DNA of 64,000 nt, taken from contig NZ_SPQO01000015.1 in NCBI RefSeq assembly GCF_004570325.1, forward strand, positions 57,728 to 121,727, in the 5' to 3' direction. Under the pieces are notes generated by a model. It did no database searches and had not been told where the DNA came from. It was given only the letters and a program-made list of their open reading frames with translations. This document shows, in pieces, positions 30,514 to 39,256 of the stretch. The translations under genes were made by a program, and so were the position numbers. Each line of letters begins with the position of its first letter. Position 1 is the first letter of the stretch. The stretch comes from Mycobacterium sp. PS03-16 (GTDB lineage: Bacteria > Actinomycetota > Actinomycetes > Mycobacteriales > Mycobacteriaceae).

Positions 30514-30552
30514 ATGAGTGACGAGCGAGGAGCGGAGCGGATCCGCGCATGA
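30514..30552 (+). CDS. Possible 12-residue upstream ORF
   Basis: ATG at 30514 opens MSDERGAERIRA and stops at a TGA that overlaps the ATG of the DUF2786 gene (ATGA at 30549-30552). Both ORFs begin with ATGAGTGACGA, and the short frame contains the purine-rich gagcgaggagcggagcgg that could serve as ribosome site for the second start. Whether it is translated is unknown. Confidence 0.4.
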   Translation: MSDERGAERIRA

Positions 30553-31298
30553 GTGACGACAAGATGCTGGCGCGCATCGCGGCCCTGCTGCGCCAAGCCG
30601 AAGGCACCGACAACGCCCACGAGGCAGAAGCGTTCATGGCCGCCGCGCAGCGCCTGGCGACGGCGACCTCGATCGACCTGGCGGTCGCGCGGTCACACGG
30701 CGACCAGCGCACCAAGGCCCAGACCCCGGTGCAGCGCACCATCACGATCGGCAACGCGGGCACCCGCGGCCTGCGCACCTACGTCCAACTGCTCGTGGTG
30801 ATCGCCGCGGCCAACGACGTGAAGTGCGACGTCGCGTCGAACTCCACCTTCGTGCACGCCTACGGGTTCGCCGAGGACATCGACGCCAGCCACGCGCTCT
30901 ACGCCAGCCTGGTGACGCAGATGGTGAAGGCGTCGGAGGCCTACATCGCCTCGGGGGCGCACCGGCCCACACCGACCATCACCGCCCGGCTGAACTTCCA
31001 GCTGGCGTTCGGCGCGCGCATCGGGCACCGGCTCAGCGAGGCCCGCGAGGAAGCGCGGGCGGCGGCCACCGACGGCCGGGACAGCCGGCCGGGCACCGCG
31101 ATCGCACTGCGCGACAGTGATCTCGAGCTCAAGGACTTCTATCAGCAGGCGTCGCAGGCCCGCGGCACCTGGCGGGCCACCAGCGCCACCGCCGGGTACT
31201 CCTCGGCCGCCCGCCGCGCCGGTGACCGGGCCGGCCGCCGCGCCCGGCTCGGCCCCAGCCCCGAACTCGCCGGCGCCCGCGCCGCCCTGGAGACGTGA
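30549..31298 (+). CDS. DUF2786 domain protein
   Basis: This 249-residue protein has an N-terminal DUF2786 segment (KMLARIAALLRQAEGTDNAHEAEAFMAAAQ; about 5-50) and a helical middle (about 75-180). The C-terminus is Arg/Ala rich. It matches the position and size of M. tuberculosis Rv0184. Function unknown. It overlaps the metallohydrolase gene by four bases (GTGA), so the two are probably made together. Confidence 0.9.
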   Translation: MSDDKMLARIAALLRQAEGTDNAHEAEAFMAAAQRLATATSIDLAVARSHGDQRTKAQTPVQRTITIGNAGTRGLRTYVQLLVVIAAANDVKCDVASNSTFVHAYGFAEDIDASHALYASLVTQMVKASEAYIASGAHRPTPTITARLNFQLAFGARIGHRLSEAREEARAAATDGRDSRPGTAIALRDSDLELKDFYQQASQARGTWRATSATAGYSSAARRAGDRAGRRARLGPSPELAGARAALET

Positions 31299-31810
31299 CC
31301 CGCCGCGACACCCAACGGGCCCAGGTGTACGCGGCCGAACAGTTCGTCCGCACACTGTTCGACCGCGCCGCCGAACGCGGCAACCCGGTCGTGGAGTTCT
31401 TCGGTGCGGCGCTCACGCTGCCGCCGGAGGGCCGGTTCGCGTCCGTGCCGTCGGTGCAGTCCTACGTCGACGACGTGCTCGCCCACCCCGGGGTGCGGGA
31501 ACGGTGGCCCGATGCGGGGCCGCTGAGCGTGCGCGCCCGCCGCGGCGCCACGGCCGCCCACTACGAGCGCACGGAGGACCGGGCGCTGATCGCCGTGCCG
31601 GAGCGGCGCACCACCTGGGCACTGCGTGAACTCGTCGTCCTGCACGAGATCGCCCACCACCTCTGCGACGCGGATCCGCCGCACGGCCCGGCCTTCGCCA
31701 CCGCGCTGTGCGATCTGACCGAGGCGGTGATGGGGCCGGAGGCCGCGCACGTCCTGCGGGTCGTGTACGCCAAGGAGGGGGTGCGCCTGGGCGGCGGTTC
31801 CAAGGATTAA
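31295..31810 (+). CDS. Putative zinc metallohydrolase (TIGR04338 family)
   Basis: This 171-residue protein has the zinc-protease-like motif HEIAHHL (about 115-121) and a downstream PPHGPAFA supplying a third His. It occurs next to the DUF2786 gene across mycobacteria (Rv0184-Rv0185 order). The substrate is unknown; the family is named from the motif. GTG start in a GTGA overlap. Confidence 0.88.
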   Translation: MTRRDTQRAQVYAAEQFVRTLFDRAAERGNPVVEFFGAALTLPPEGRFASVPSVQSYVDDVLAHPGVRERWPDAGPLSVRARRGATAAHYERTEDRALIAVPERRTTWALRELVVLHEIAHHLCDADPPHGPAFATALCDLTEAVMGPEAAHVLRVVYAKEGVRLGGGSKD

Positions 31811-31819
31811 CGTGGGCGC

Positions 31820-32479
31820 GTGAGCGAGCCGGATCCGCAGAGCGTCGATCAGCTGTTCAACGCGCTGCTGCACACCGAGGACGAGGCGCTGAGGACCGCG
31901 CGGGAGTCGACCACCTCGGCCGGCATGCCGCCGATCGAGGTGTCGGCCCAGCACGGCCGGCTGCTGGCGCTGCTGGCCACCATCAGCGGCGCCCGGCGCA
32001 TCCTGGAGATCGGCACGCTCGGCGGGTACAGCACCATCAACCTCGCCCGTGGCGCCGGGCCCGATGGGCGGGTGATCACCTGCGAGTTCGACCCCCACCA
32101 CGCCGTGGTGGCCCGGGAGAACCTGGCCCGCGCGGGTGTCGCCGACCGGGTCGAGGTGCTGGTGGGCGCCGCGCTGGACACCCTGCCGACGCTCGAGTAC
32201 GCCGGGCCCTTCGACCTGGTGTTCATCGATGCCGACAAGGAGAACAACATCGCCTACGTCGAGTGGGCGATCCGGTTGGGCCGGCCCGGCACCGTGATCG
32301 TGGTCGACAACGTCACCCGCATGGGCCGCATCTACGATCCTGCGCCCAACGACCTGCAGGCCCGCGCCGTGCGGGAGATGCTGCAGATGATGGGCGAGCA
32401 TCCGCGGCTGAGCACCGCCGCGATCCAGACTGTCGGCGCCAAGGGCTGGGACGGGTTCGCGGTCGCGGTGGTGAGCTGA
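31820..32479 (+). CDS. SAM-dependent O-methyltransferase
   Basis: This 219-residue class I methyltransferase is of the catechol/caffeoyl-CoA type. ILEIGTLGGYSTINLA (about 60) binds SAM, ITCEFDPHH is the acidic loop, and FIDADKENN with VDNVTRMG provide metal ligands (Asp, Asp, Asn). It corresponds to M. tuberculosis Rv0187. A beta-glucosidase gene that precedes it in M. tuberculosis is absent here. Start GTG 31820. Confidence 0.92.
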   Translation: MSEPDPQSVDQLFNALLHTEDEALRTARESTTSAGMPPIEVSAQHGRLLALLATISGARRILEIGTLGGYSTINLARGAGPDGRVITCEFDPHHAVVARENLARAGVADRVEVLVGAALDTLPTLEYAGPFDLVFIDADKENNIAYVEWAIRLGRPGTVIVVDNVTRMGRIYDPAPNDLQARAVREMLQMMGEHPRLSTAAIQTVGAKGWDGFAVAVVS

Positions 32480-32519
32480 GCCGAGGTGATCCGCCGCTCG
32501 CGGCGGGTATAGGCACGCC

Positions 32520-32912
32520 ATGGGGATCTGCTATCGCGACGGCATGGTGTCGGTCGACCGGATCGTGAAGGCGTCGCCAGCGGCGGCGTGGTCGGTGCTC
32601 GTCGACCTGCAGGCCTGGCCGAAGTGGGGGCCGACCGTCGCCGGGGCCGAACTGCTCGACGGCACCGAACTCGGGCTCGGCGAACGGGGCCGGGTGTTCA
32701 CGCCCGTCGGCCTGCCGCTGCCGTTCACGATCACCGAGTTCCAGCCGGGCCGGTACTGGGCGTGGCAGGTCGCCGGCATCCCCGCCACCGGCCACGGCGT
32801 GGAACCGACCGACACCGGCACCCGGGTGTACATGAATGCGCCGGTGTGGGCCGGTGCCTATGTGCCGGTGCTCGCGATCGCGCTGTCGCGCATCGATCGC
32901 ATGGTCAGCTGA
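32520..32912 (+). CDS. SRPBCC (START-like) family protein
   Basis: This protein of up to 130 residues has the ligand-binding SRPBCC pattern: VDRIVKASPAAAWSVLVDLQ at the N-terminus, WPKWGPTV, then GRVFTPVGLPLPFTITEF and GRYWAWQV. It may start at ATG 32520 or at ATG 32544. Family members bind hydrophobic ligands or act as polyketide cyclases. The ligand is unknown. Confidence 0.85.
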   Translation: MGICYRDGMVSVDRIVKASPAAAWSVLVDLQAWPKWGPTVAGAELLDGTELGLGERGRVFTPVGLPLPFTITEFQPGRYWAWQVAGIPATGHGVEPTDTGTRVYMNAPVWAGAYVPVLAIALSRIDRMVS

Positions 32913-32920
32913 CCGCCGAC

Positions 32921-32970
32921 CGCACGGTTGCTGACGGGCCTACTCGGCCGATGCGGACAGCAACCGTGCG
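32921..32970. terminator. Long inverted repeat, bidirectional terminator
   Basis: CGCACGGTTGCTG (32921-32933) and CAGCAACCGTGCG (32958-32970) are perfect 13-base arms. Between them a GGCC-TACTC-GGCC mini-hairpin can form. It lies between the convergent SRPBCC and ilvD genes. Confidence 0.75.
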
Positions 32971-32983
32971 TTCGGGCGCTGAA

Positions 32984-34684
32984 CTAGCCGCAGACCGCGC
33001 CGGTGGCCGCCGACCCGACCAGTTTCGTGTACTTGGCCAGCACGCCGGTGGTGTAGCGCGGCGGCAGCGGCTGGAAACCGGCCTTGCGCGACTCGAATTC
33101 GTCGGCGTCCACGAGCAGGTCCAGCGTGCCGTTGGCGACGTCGAGCCGGATCCGGTCGCCGTCGCGCACGAACGCGATCGGCCCACCGTCGACGGCCTCG
33201 GGCGCGATGTGGCCGACGCACAGACCCGTGGTGCCGCCGGAGAAGCGGCCGTCGGTCATCAGCAGCACGTCCTTGCCGAGGCCCGCGCCCTTGATGGCGC
33301 CGGTGATCGCCAACATCTCGCGCATGCCGGGCCCGCCCTTGGGGCCTTCGTAGCGGATGACGACGACGTCGCCGTGCGTGATCGTGCCGTCCTCCAGCGC
33401 GTCCAGCGCCGCACGCTCGCGCTCGAACACGCGGGCGGTGCCCTCGAACACGTCCGAATCGAAGCCGGCCGACTTCACCACCGCGCCCTCGGGCGCCAGC
33501 GAGCCGTGCAGGATCGTGATGCCGCCGGTGGGGTGGATCGGGTTGCTCATCGCCCGCAGCACCTTGCCGTCGGGGTCGGGCGGTTCGATGTGCGCGAGGT
33601 TCTCGGCCATGGTCTGACCCGTCACCGTCAGGCAGTCGCCGTGCAGCAGGCCGGCGTCGAGCAGCGCCTTCATCACCACGGGCACACCGCCGATCTCGTC
33701 GACGTGCTTCATCACGTGGCGGCCGAACGGCTTGACGTCGGCCAGGTGCGGCACCTTCTGCCCGACGCGGGTGAAGTCCTCCAGCGTCAGCTTCACCCCG
33801 GCCTCCGACGCGATCGCCAGCAGGTGTAGCACAGCGTTGGTGGAGCCGCCGAACGCCATCACCACGGCGATGGCGTTCTCGAACGCCTCCTTGGTCAGGA
33901 TGTCGTGGGCGGTGATGCCGCGCCGCAGCATCTCCACGACCGCCTCACCGGACCGGCGCGCGTACTCGTCGCGCCGCTTGTCGATGGCGACCGGCGACGC
34001 GCTGCCCGGCAACGACATCCCGAGGGCCTCGGCGGCCGAGGCCATGGTGTTGGCGGTGTACATGCCGCCGCACGCGCCCTCGCCGGGGCAGATGGCGCGT
34101 TCGATGATGTCGACGTCCTCGCGCGACATCAGTCCGCGCGCGCAGGCGCCGACGGCCTCGAAGGCGTCGATGATCGTGACTTCCTTCTCGGTTCCGTCGG
34201 TGAGCTTGGCCGTGCCCGGCATGATCGAGCCGTTGTAGAAGAACACCGAGGCCAGGTTGAGCCGCGCGGCGGCCATCAGCATGCCGGGGATCGACTTGTC
34301 GCAGCCGGCCAGCAGCACGGTGCCGTCGAGGCGTTCGGCCTGCACCACGGTTTCGACGCTGTCGGCGATCACCTCACGCGAGACCAGCGAGAAGTGCATA
34401 CCCTCGTGGCCCATCGAGATGCCGTCGGACACCGAGATGGTGCCGAACTCCAGCGGGTAGCCACCGCTCGCGTGCACGCCACCCTTGACCGCCTGCGCCA
34501 GCCGCTGCAGCGACATGTTGCACGGGGTGATCTCGTTCCACGACGAGGCGACACCGATCTGCGGCTTGACCCAGTCGTCGTCACCCATGCCGACCGCGCG
34601 CAGCATGCCGCGGGCGGCGGTCTTCTCGAGGCCGTCGGTGACGTCGCGGCTTCTGGGTTTGATGTCCGGAGTCTGAGAGGGCAT
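32984..34684 (-). CDS. ilvD: Dihydroxy-acid dehydratase
   Basis: This 566-residue protein converts 2,3-dihydroxy-3-methyl acids to 2-keto acids in valine, leucine and isoleucine synthesis. Iron-sulfur ligands are visible in [19 protein letters not shown] and [14 protein letters not shown]. The C-terminal [15 protein letters not shown] holds the catalytic serine region. Length agrees with the family (M. tuberculosis about 575 aa). It is divergent from the copper operon across 78 bases. Confidence 0.97.
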   Translation of the reverse strand: MPSQTPDIKPRSRDVTDGLEKTAARGMLRAVGMGDDDWVKPQIGVASSWNEITPCNMSLQRLAQAVKGGVHASGGYPLEFGTISVSDGISMGHEGMHFSLVSREVIADSVETVVQAERLDGTVLLAGCDKSIPGMLMAAARLNLASVFFYNGSIMPGTAKLTDGTEKEVTIIDAFEAVGACARGLMSREDVDIIERAICPGEGACGGMYTANTMASAAEALGMSLPGSASPVAIDKRRDEYARRSGEAVVEMLRRGITAHDILTKEAFENAIAVVMAFGGSTNAVLHLLAIASEAGVKLTLEDFTRVGQKVPHLADVKPFGRHVMKHVDEIGGVPVVMKALLDAGLLHGDCLTVTGQTMAENLAHIEPPDPDGKVLRAMSNPIHPTGGITILHGSLAPEGAVVKSAGFDSDVFEGTARVFERERAALDALEDGTITHGDVVVIRYEGPKGGPGMREMLAITGAIKGAGLGKDVLLMTDGRFSGGTTGLCVGHIAPEAVDGGPIAFVRDGDRIRLDVANGTLDLLVDADEFESRKAGFQPLPPRYTTGVLAKYTKLVGSAATGAVCG

Positions 34685-34704
34685 CCGTCAAGTATGCCTT
34701 CGGC

Positions 34705-34721
34705 GTTTGGCCCGGCCAAAC
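34705..34721. promoter_or_regulatory. 17-base palindrome between ilvD and the copper operon
   Basis: GTTTGGCC-C-GGCCAAAC is a perfect 8-base inverted repeat with a one-base centre. It lies 20 bases upstream of the ilvD start and in the -35 zone of the DUF305-ricR promoter, so it may be an operator for either. No known consensus was recognised. Confidence 0.5.
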
Positions 34722-34730
34722 CGATATAGA

Positions 34731-34745
34731 TACCCCCTTGGGGTA
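34731..34745. promoter_or_regulatory. RicR/CsoR operator
   Basis: TACCCCCTTGGGGTA fits the mycobacterial RicR site TACCC-N5-GGGTA exactly. It starts directly after a TATAGA hexamer (34725-34730) that could be the -10 element, so a bound repressor would cover the transcription start. It controls the DUF305-ricR operon starting at 34763, giving copper-induced autoregulation. Confidence 0.85.
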
Positions 34746-34762
34746 TTCGGTAGGCTGTGGGC

Positions 34763-35371
34763 ATGATGTCCCGACTCGCCGCCCTGATCGCCGCGTCCGC
34801 TACGGCCCTCCTGCTCTCCTCCTGTTCCGATGCGGCCGAGCAGCCGCCCGCGGCCGAAGGCCACGCCAACCACACCCAGAGCCAGAGCGCCGGCGACGCG
34901 CAGGCCGCGCACAACGCCGATGACGTCGCGTTCGCCCAGGGCATGATCCCGCACCACCAGCAGGCGATCGAACTGGCCGACCTGGCCCGGGAACGCTCCA
35001 CCGATCCCGCGCTGCTCGACCTCGCCTCGGCGATCGCCGCGGCGCAGGGCCCCGAGGTCGACCAGATGACGCAGATGCTGCGCAGCTGGGGCGAAGAGCC
35101 CATGATGGAGCACGGCGGGCACGGCGGCCACGACATGAGCATGCAGGGCATGGTCGACGCGCCCACCATGCAGCGGCTCGGCACGCTGAGCGGTGCGGAG
35201 TTCGACACGCTGTGGCTGCAGTCGATGATCGCCCATCACCAGGGCGCGGTCGAGATGGCCAAGGCCGAACTCGCCAACGGGCAGAACGCCGAGGCCAAGA
35301 CGCTGGCCGAGGCGATCATCACGGCACAGGAGAAAGAGATCGCGCAGATGAACGAGATGCTCGCGAGGTGA
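34763..35371 (+). CDS. DUF305 copper-associated lipoprotein
   Basis: This protein of about 202 residues has a lipobox LLSSC (Cys near 20). Two DUF305 repeats carry HHQQAIELA and HHQGAVEMA. A Met/His-rich linker (MMEHGGHGGHDMSMQGM) lies between them and suits copper binding. Start ATG 34763; GTG 34757 is also possible. Placed between a RicR box and ricR, it probably binds or buffers copper outside the membrane. In M. tuberculosis the ricR gene stands without this partner. Confidence 0.88.
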   Translation: MMSRLAALIAASATALLLSSCSDAAEQPPAAEGHANHTQSQSAGDAQAAHNADDVAFAQGMIPHHQQAIELADLARERSTDPALLDLASAIAAAQGPEVDQMTQMLRSWGEEPMMEHGGHGGHDMSMQGMVDAPTMQRLGTLSGAEFDTLWLQSMIAHHQGAVEMAKAELANGQNAEAKTLAEAIITAQEKEIAQMNEMLAR

Positions 35372-35373
35372 CG

Positions 35374-35697
35374 ATGTCGGATGACGTGGCAGCAGACCCT
35401 GCCCACGACGCCGGGCAGCACGGCTATTCGGCGCAGAAGGCGAACTACGCCAAACGGCTGCGCCGCATCGAGGGCCAGGTCCGCGGGATCGCCAAGATGA
35501 TCGACGAGGACAAGTACTGCATCGACGTCCTCACCCAGATCAGCGCCGTCAACAGCGCGTTGCAGTCGGTGGCGCTGGGGCTGCTCGACGAACACCTCGG
35601 CCACTGCGTGACCCAGGCGGTGGCCGAGGGGGGCGAGCAGGCCGACGCCAAACTCGCCGAGGCCTCCGCGGCGATCGCCCGGCTGGTGCGGTCCTAG
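35374..35697 (+). CDS. ricR: RicR, copper-sensing repressor of the CsoR family
   Basis: This 107-residue all-helical protein has the CsoR copper site C-x24-H-x3-C: Cys in KYCIDVL, then His and Cys in [27 protein letters not shown] is the family N-terminal signature. It starts two bases after the DUF305 stop and is controlled by the same operator. It sits next to ilvD as does M. tuberculosis RicR (Rv0190). Cu(I) binding releases the DNA. Its stop codon overlaps that of the convergent gene (CTAG at 35694-35697). Confidence 0.93.
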   Translation: MSDDVAADPAHDAGQHGYSAQKANYAKRLRRIEGQVRGIAKMIDEDKYCIDVLTQISAVNSALQSVALGLLDEHLGHCVTQAVAEGGEQADAKLAEASAAIARLVRS

Positions 35698-35993
35698 GCG
35701 CCGAGTTCGCGTTCCAGGCGCTCCACCTTCGCGGTGAGCTGACCGCGGAAACCGGGCCGGATGTCGGCCTTGAGCACCAGGCTCACCCGCGGCGACACCG
35801 CGGCCACCGCGTCGACGGCCTGCTTCACCACCGCCATGATCTCGTCCCATTCGCCTTCGATGTTGGTGAACATCGCGTTGGTCTCGTTCGGCAGACCCGA
35901 CGCCCGCACCACCCGGATGGCCTCGGCCACCGCCGCGCGCACGCCGCCGGTGTCGTCGCCGCCGGACGGGCTGACACTGAACGCCACAAGCAT
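35694..35993 (-). CDS. Thiamine-binding / MTH1187-YkoF family small protein
   Basis: This 99-residue protein begins [11 protein letters not shown] with the usual N-terminal strand of the MTH1187/DUF77 family. [21 protein letters not shown] and [12 protein letters not shown] are the other family strands. Members bind thiamine or related small ligands. The ATG at 35993 is chosen because it begins the family fold; the ORF extends upstream without similarity. It is divergent from the acetyltransferase across 25 bases. Confidence 0.85.
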   Translation of the reverse strand: MLVAFSVSPSGGDDTGGVRAAVAEAIRVVRASGLPNETNAMFTNIEGEWDEIMAVVKQAVDAVAAVSPRVSLVLKADIRPGFRGQLTAKVERLERELGA

Positions 35994-36018
35994 CGGTCCA
36001 GCCTGACACACTGCCGGG

Positions 36019-36534
36019 GTGACCGAAGTCGTCCTGCTCCCCGCCACCGTCGAACACCTCACCGCCCTGCGCGAGGACCGCGCCGCATTCGCCGAACTGC
36101 TCGGCAGCGCGGTGCCCGACGGTTGGCCCGAGTTCCCGGAGGCCATCGAGTTCACGATCGCCACGCTCACCGAGCACCCGTACCAGGCGGACTGGTGGAT
36201 GCACTTCTTCCTCGCCGAGGACGGTGCCGTCCTGGTCGGCTCCGGCGGGTTCGTCGGCCCGCCCCGGGACGGGGTGGTGGAGATCGGCTACGAGATCGCG
36301 CCCGAGTTCCGCGACCGCGGCCTGGCCACGGCCGCGGCCCGGGCCATGATCGACAAGGCCGTCACCAGCAGTAACCGGGTGACCACCGTGATCGCCCACA
36401 CCCGTGCCGAGGACAACCCGTCGACCGGGGTGCTGCGCCGGCTGGGGTTCCGGCGCACCGCCGAACTCGACTACCCCGACGAGGGGCCGGTGTGGCGGTG
36501 GGAGCTGCCCGCGCCCGCCGCCGTCGCCGGATGA
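36019..36534 (+). CDS. GNAT family N-acetyltransferase
   Basis: This 171-residue protein has the acetyl-CoA-binding motif [20 protein letters not shown] (about 95-114), with the R-x-x-G-x-A core, and the late [12 protein letters not shown] strand typical of GNAT enzymes acting on amino groups (RimJ-like). Substrate unknown. Confidence 0.9.
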   Translation: MTEVVLLPATVEHLTALREDRAAFAELLGSAVPDGWPEFPEAIEFTIATLTEHPYQADWWMHFFLAEDGAVLVGSGGFVGPPRDGVVEIGYEIAPEFRDRGLATAAARAMIDKAVTSSNRVTTVIAHTRAEDNPSTGVLRRLGFRRTAELDYPDEGPVWRWELPAPAAVAG

Positions 36535-36557
36535 ACGGCGCCGGCACTTCCCCCGGG

Positions 36558-36610
36558 TGACCTGCAAAAAGTAACGCGCACCCCGTAGCCGCGATGAATG
36601 GTGCAGGTCA
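36558..36610. promoter_or_regulatory. Inverted repeat upstream of the L,D-transpeptidase
   Basis: TGACCTGCA (36558-36566) and TGCAGGTCA (36602-36610) are perfect 9-base arms 35 bases apart. They lie in the 180-base gap between the acetyltransferase and the transpeptidase. This could be a terminator for the former, a leader structure or an operator pair for the latter. Confidence 0.45.
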
Positions 36611-36714
36611 GGGACCCGGCTTGCACCGCAGCGCTGTTCGCGGCGCTGCGCGCGACGGTAGCTGGCCGGTCCTCTGTGCGACACTGGACCTGTTTCGTGG
36701 ACTGGAGGTAACGC

Positions 36715-37731
36715 ATGCCGCAGCGGACAGCGCGGAAAATCACGACCGCGATCATCGCCGCCGGACTCGCGGGCGGCGTGGCGATCGCCCCCTCGGCGTC
36801 GGCCCAGCCGCTGCCTCCACCGCCGCCCCCGCCGGTGAACCCGGTCGCGCCGCCGCCTCCGCCGGCGAACCCGTTCGCGTTCCCGCCGCCGGCCCCCGCG
36901 CCCAACCCGCTGGCCCCGGCGGCGCCGGGCAGCACCCCGTTCGCCCCGGCCGCGCAGCCGATGGCGATCCCGGAGGGCACGCCGGCCGGTCAGAACCCCA
37001 CCCCCTACGTCGGTGAGCCGGTGTTCGCACCGCCGACGTTCAACCCGGTCAACGGGTCGATCGCCGGCGCCGCCAAACCGATCTACATCAACTTCCAGCG
37101 GCCGATCGGTAACCGTGAGCTGGCCGAGCAGGCCATCCACATCTCGAGCAACCCGCCGGTGCCCGGCCGCTTCTACTGGACCAGCGACACCCAGGTGCGC
37201 TGGCGCCCACAGGACTTCTGGCCGGCCGGCACCGTCGTCAACATCGACGCCGGCGGCACCAAGTCCAGCTTCACCGTGCCCGAGCAGCTGGTCGCGACCG
37301 TCGACGACGAGACCAAGCAGATGGAGATCGTGCGCAACGGGGTCGTCGAGAAGACGTTCCCCGTGTCGATGGGCAAGTCCGGCTACGAGACCAAGAACGG
37401 CACGTACTACGTGCTCGAGAAGTTCGAGGACATCGTGATGGACTCCTCCACGTACGGCGTGCCCGTCGACGACCCGTCCGGCGAGGGCTACAAGATCAAG
37501 GTCAAGGACGCCGTCCGGATCGACAACAGCGGCATCTTCGTGCACGGGGCCCCGTGGTCGGAGGGCGCGCAGGGCAACAGCAACGTCAGCCACGGTTGCA
37601 TCAACCTCAGCGCCGAGGACGCGCAGTGGTTCTACGACAACTTCGGCAGCGGCGACGCCGTGGTCATCAAGAACACCGGCGGCGGCCTGTACACCCAGCC
37701 CGACGGCGCCTCCGACTGGCAGATGTTCTGA
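36715..37731 (+). CDS. Secreted L,D-transpeptidase
   Basis: This 338-residue protein has a Sec signal ending SASAQ (about 31), a Pro/Ala-rich linker to about 100, an immunoglobulin-like domain (about 105-190) and a YkuD catalytic domain. The last contains IFVHGAPWS (about 275) and SHGCINLS with the nucleophile Cys (about 294). Ribosome site tggaggt. It makes 3-3 cross-links in mycobacterial peptidoglycan. Position matches M. tuberculosis Rv0192. No lipobox is present. Confidence 0.93.
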   Translation: MPQRTARKITTAIIAAGLAGGVAIAPSASAQPLPPPPPPPVNPVAPPPPPANPFAFPPPAPAPNPLAPAAPGSTPFAPAAQPMAIPEGTPAGQNPTPYVGEPVFAPPTFNPVNGSIAGAAKPIYINFQRPIGNRELAEQAIHISSNPPVPGRFYWTSDTQVRWRPQDFWPAGTVVNIDAGGTKSSFTVPEQLVATVDDETKQMEIVRNGVVEKTFPVSMGKSGYETKNGTYYVLEKFEDIVMDSSTYGVPVDDPSGEGYKIKVKDAVRIDNSGIFVHGAPWSEGAQGNSNVSHGCINLSAEDAQWFYDNFGSGDAVVIKNTGGGLYTQPDGASDWQMF

Positions 37732-37829
37732 CCTGACCCGTTCGGCCCTCCCGGTCCGCACTGACCGTGTCAGGATTGAAGTGAGCCCGGCCGCACCGTC
37801 GCGGCCGGTGACCATCCGAGGGTGGGCCG

Positions 37830-38774
37830 ATGCCCGGTGTCGACAGAGCCGCTGCCCGCACGGTCGTGGTGATCGTGCTGATGGTGTTGGCCGTCGTCGC
37901 GCTGCGGGGCCACCTACCCGGCGCTGATCCCGCCACCGACGCCCCGCCCGACCGCGGTCCCGGCCCGCTGATCGCCGTGGTCACGATGCTGGTGCTGTCG
38001 ATGGCCGTCATCGCGTTGTCGGTGCTCACCCAGCGGCACGACCCCGTCACCCGGCCCGACACCGTCGGTGCCCTGGCGCGCGACCGGGCCGGCCGCGGCG
38101 GCCGGTGGACCTGGCGCATGGCCGCCGTGGTCGCCGCGGTCGTGGTGGGCTGGCTGGTCGTGGTGCTGCTGCTGATGCGGCTCAGCGGGTGGCTGGAGGT
38201 CGCCGCCGGACCCCCCGCGCAGCCGGCCGAACCCACCCGCGCCGCTCCCAACGCCGGCGCGCCGGAACCGCCGCCGCCGCAGGACGCACCCGGTTCAGGT
38301 GCGGCGCTCGGCGTCCTCGCCGCCGCGGCGGCCGTGTTCGTGGCGCTGTCGATCGCCGCCACGATGGCCGGCCGCCGGCAGCGACGCCAGATGCCATCGG
38401 CGCCGTTCGACGATCCGCCGGGCGAGCAGGCGCCGGCGTCCGGACCGCAGACGCTGGTGCGGGCCGCCGAACGCGGCCTGGCCGAGATCGGGGACCTCAG
38501 CCGCGAACCGCGCGAGGCGATCATCGCCTGCTATGCGGCCATGGAGCGGGAACTGGACAAGGCACCGGGCGCCCGTCCGCAGGAGTCCGACACCCCGACC
38601 GAGGTGCTGGCCCGGGCCGTACAGCGCGACCTGCTGCGCGCCGACAGTGCCACCGAACTCGTCGACCTGTTCGAGGAGGCCCGATTCAGCCCGCACGTGA
38701 TGGACGAGCAGCACCGCGAGGTCGCGGTCCAGGTGCTGCGCCTGGTGCTGCATGAGCTGCAGGAGGCGCCGTGA
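37830..38774 (+). CDS. DUF4129 membrane protein
   Basis: This 314-residue protein has four membrane segments (roughly 12-30, 48-70, 92-115 and 152-172). The C-terminal soluble domain carries the DUF4129 pattern AIIACYAAMERELDKA, PTEVLARAV and LFEEARFSPH. Such proteins go with MoxR and DUF58 genes. It is first in a four-base-overlapping operon of five genes; the exact function is unknown, with an envelope role inferred. Confidence 0.87.
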   Translation: MPGVDRAAARTVVVIVLMVLAVVALRGHLPGADPATDAPPDRGPGPLIAVVTMLVLSMAVIALSVLTQRHDPVTRPDTVGALARDRAGRGGRWTWRMAAVVAAVVVGWLVVVLLLMRLSGWLEVAAGPPAQPAEPTRAAPNAGAPEPPPPQDAPGSGAALGVLAAAAAVFVALSIAATMAGRRQRRQMPSAPFDDPPGEQAPASGPQTLVRAAERGLAEIGDLSREPREAIIACYAAMERELDKAPGARPQESDTPTEVLARAVQRDLLRADSATELVDLFEEARFSPHVMDEQHREVAVQVLRLVLHELQEAP

Positions 38775-39256
38775 CCCGCGTCGTCGTGCTCGCCCTCGCC
38801 GCGGTGGCGGTCGTCGAGGCCTACGCGCTCATCCGGCTCGACCGCGACGACGTGCTGGTGGCGTCGGGGGTGGCACTCGCCGCGGCCCTGCTCGCGGTGC
38901 GCGCGGTGATGGCGCGGGTCCGGCGGCCGGCTTCCGACCACGCCGGGGTCGGTGAGCGGGAGGCGGCGCTGCGGCGGTGGGCGGCCAAGACGCAGAGCCT
39001 GATCGCGTGGTCGGAATCCACCCGCTCCGACTGGGACCGTCGGCTGCGGCCCATGTTGGCCCGCCAGTTCGAACTGGCGACCGGGCATCGAAAAGCGCGC
39101 AATCCCAGGGCGTTTCAGGCCACCGGTGAGATGCTGTTCGGCGCCGAGCTGTGGCAGTGGGTGGACCCGGAGAACATCAGCCGCACCGGCGCCCACGAGC
39201 CGGGGCCGGGCCGCGCGGCGCTCGACGAGATCCTGCGACGGCTGGAGCGGGTGTGA
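38771..39256 (+). CDS. Small membrane protein of the MoxR-DUF58 operon
   Basis: This 161-residue protein has two closely spaced hydrophobic segments at the N-terminus (about 3-20 and 27-46) and a soluble part with MLARQFELATGHRKARNP. It is not recognised as a named family by me. GTG start in a GTGA overlap with the DUF4129 gene and the same overlap with moxR downstream, so it is a translated operon member. Confidence 0.82.
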   Translation: MTRVVVLALAAVAVVEAYALIRLDRDDVLVASGVALAAALLAVRAVMARVRRPASDHAGVGEREAALRRWAAKTQSLIAWSESTRSDWDRRLRPMLARQFELATGHRKARNPRAFQATGEMLFGAELWQWVDPENISRTGAHEPGPGRAALDEILRRLERV

